Shown here piece by piece: positions 63,036 through 64,000 of a stretch of DNA of 64,000 nucleotides. The DNA is from Qipengyuania sp. HL-TH1. Its GTDB lineage: Bacteria > Pseudomonadota > Alphaproteobacteria > Sphingomonadales > Sphingomonadaceae. Position numbers and translations under genes: made by a program. How positions within the stretch are numbered: position 1 is the stretch's first letter; each line of letters begins with the position of its first letter. The notes under the pieces were generated by a model that did not search any database, was not told the origin of the DNA, and saw only the letters and a program-made list of their open reading frames with translations. Where the stretch lies: NCBI RefSeq assembly GCF_036365825.1, contig NZ_CP142675.1, forward strand, positions 806,001-870,000, in the 5' to 3' direction.

Positions 63036-64000
63036 ATGACGAAGCTCATCTATGTCGACGACGACCTGCCCGGAATCACTCGCAAGGGGGCGGGCAGGGG
63101 ATGGGCCTATTATGACCCCGAGGGAAAGCTGCTGACCGATGCAGCGGAGAAGCGCAGGCTCAATGCGGTTGCGCTTCCGCCCGCTTATACCGATGCCTGG
63201 TTCTGCCCCGCGCCCAACGGCCATATCCTCGCCACCGGGATCGATGCCAAGGGGCGCAAGCAATATCGCTACCATCCCGAATTCCGCGCGGCGCGCGAAG
63301 GCGAGAAGTTCGACAGCTGTGTCACCTTTGGCAGCCTCTTGCCGCTGGTGCGCAAGCGGGTCGAGGCGGATTTGCGCGGTCACAAGCTGACGCGTGAACG
63401 CGCGATCGCCAGTGTCGTTCGCCTGCTCGACCTCGGCGCGGTGCGCGTCGGAAACGAAGGCTACGCCAAGGCCAACAAGAGTTTCGGTGCCACCACCTTG
63501 CGCCAGCGCCACGCCGAACTGACCGGCAAGGTGCTGCGCCTGCGGTACAAGGGCAAGGCGGGCAAGCTGCGCGAAGTGACGCTGTCCGATGGTAGCTTGG
63601 CGCGCATGGTGCGCAAAATGCAGGACCTGCCGGGGCAGCACCTGTTCAAATATACCGACGATGAAGGCGATCTACACACGGTCGGGTCGAGCGATGTGAA
63701 CGACTATCTGCGCGAGACCATGGGGCAGGACTTCACCGCCAAGAATTTCCGCACCTGGCATGCCAGCGTAAAGGCGCTGTCATGCCTTCGTGACGGCGAA
63801 GGCGCGATGCCGATGAAGGCGCTGCTCGAATGCGTCGCCGATCATCTCGGCAATACGCCCGCGGTGACCCGCAAGAGCTATATCCACCCGGCGGTGTTCG
63901 AACTGCTCGAGGATCAGGAAAGCTGGCGCGCGCAATTGCGCCTGCCGCGCGCCACGCGCTGGCTGACCCGCGAAGAACGCGGGCTTATCAACCTGTTGCA
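63036..64000 (+). CDS. DNA topoisomerase IB (3' end outside window)
   Basis: This is a poxvirus/bacterial-type topoisomerase IB, which nicks and reseals DNA through a 3'-phosphotyrosine. ATG 63036 opens the frame and 321 residues are visible. The catalytic set is present: Arg137 (GAVRVGNEGY), a Lys in LRYKGKAGK, Arg239 and His242 in NFRTWHAS, and the nucleophile Tyr282 in TRKSYIHPAV. The final residues are cut off by the window edge. Confidence 0.9.
   Translation, partial: MTKLIYVDDDLPGITRKGAGRGWAYYDPEGKLLTDAAEKRRLNAVALPPAYTDAWFCPAPNGHILATGIDAKGRKQYRYHPEFRAAREGEKFDSCVTFGSLLPLVRKRVEADLRGHKLTRERAIASVVRLLDLGAVRVGNEGYAKANKSFGATTLRQRHAELTGKVLRLRYKGKAGKLREVTLSDGSLARMVRKMQDLPGQHLFKYTDDEGDLHTVGSSDVNDYLRETMGQDFTAKNFRTWHASVKALSCLRDGEGAMPMKALLECVADHLGNTPAVTRKSYIHPAVFELLEDQESWRAQLRLPRATRWLTREERGLINLL

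Noticed and set aside
1..64000. CRISPR arrays, complete insertion sequences or prophage
   Set aside because: No regularly spaced repeats, no transposase or phage structural genes were seen in either strand.

Overview
The window is a high-G+C alphaproteobacterial chromosome segment. Gene content and order point to Sphingomonadales, most likely Erythrobacteraceae (Erythrobacter/Qipengyuania/Altererythrobacter type), by recognition of the proteins rather than by any search. Supporting traits are rpsB-tsf-pyrH-frr-uppS-cdsA-dxr-rseP-bamA-skp-fabZ in one direction with no lpxD/lpxA/lpxB around fabZ, a CcmC-to-CcmI cytochrome c maturation cluster, and frequent ATGA/GTGA overlaps and TTG/GTG starts.

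Layout. 1-11.3 kb: translation and cell-envelope genes (S2, EF-Ts, UMP kinase, RRF, undecaprenyl-PP synthase, CdsA, DXR, RseP, BamA, Skp-like, FabZ, L31). 11.3-20.3 kb: a 2OG-Fe(II) oxygenase, tRNA-His, a leucine-dehydrogenase-type enzyme, ccmCDEFGH-I and the K+ transporter Kup. 20.4-28.3 kb: a minus-strand dapF-mtaB-ftsY-yciB operon, a GGDEF/EAL protein, an EVE protein and a ThDP enzyme. 28.3-30.4 kb: an LplT-like MFS protein and pgsA. 30.4-33.5 kb: a lower-G+C accessory patch with a GNAT-PIN-(ASCH-like) fusion protein translationally coupled to a stand-alone ASCH protein. 33.5-43.8 kb: OxyR, a REP-like inverted pair, RNase D, a JmjC/cupin protein, aspS, acpP-fabF-mltG, a 2'-5' RNA ligase-like protein, and a membrane-anchored cyclic-nucleotide-binding protein. 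43.8-46.5 kb: tRNA-Met whose last 49 bases are duplicated 2.5 kb downstream, bracketing a low-G+C mini-island with a truncated cytosine-DNA methyltransferase and an RsbQ-like hydrolase plus PAS histidine kinase pair. 46.7-53 kb: small redox, regulatory and detoxification genes. 53.3-64 kb: two more c-di-GMP enzymes, moaC-moeA, a thiolase-like protein, tRNA-Gln, a GPH transporter, a YghU-type GST and the start of a topoisomerase IB.

The core runs look like ordinary housekeeping operons. The two spots most worth attention are the accessory patches at 30.6-33.2 kb (candidate RNA/tRNA-directed multi-domain effector) and 43.87-46.45 kb (tRNA-borne, apparently tandemly accreted island carrying a hydrolase-kinase sensory module).
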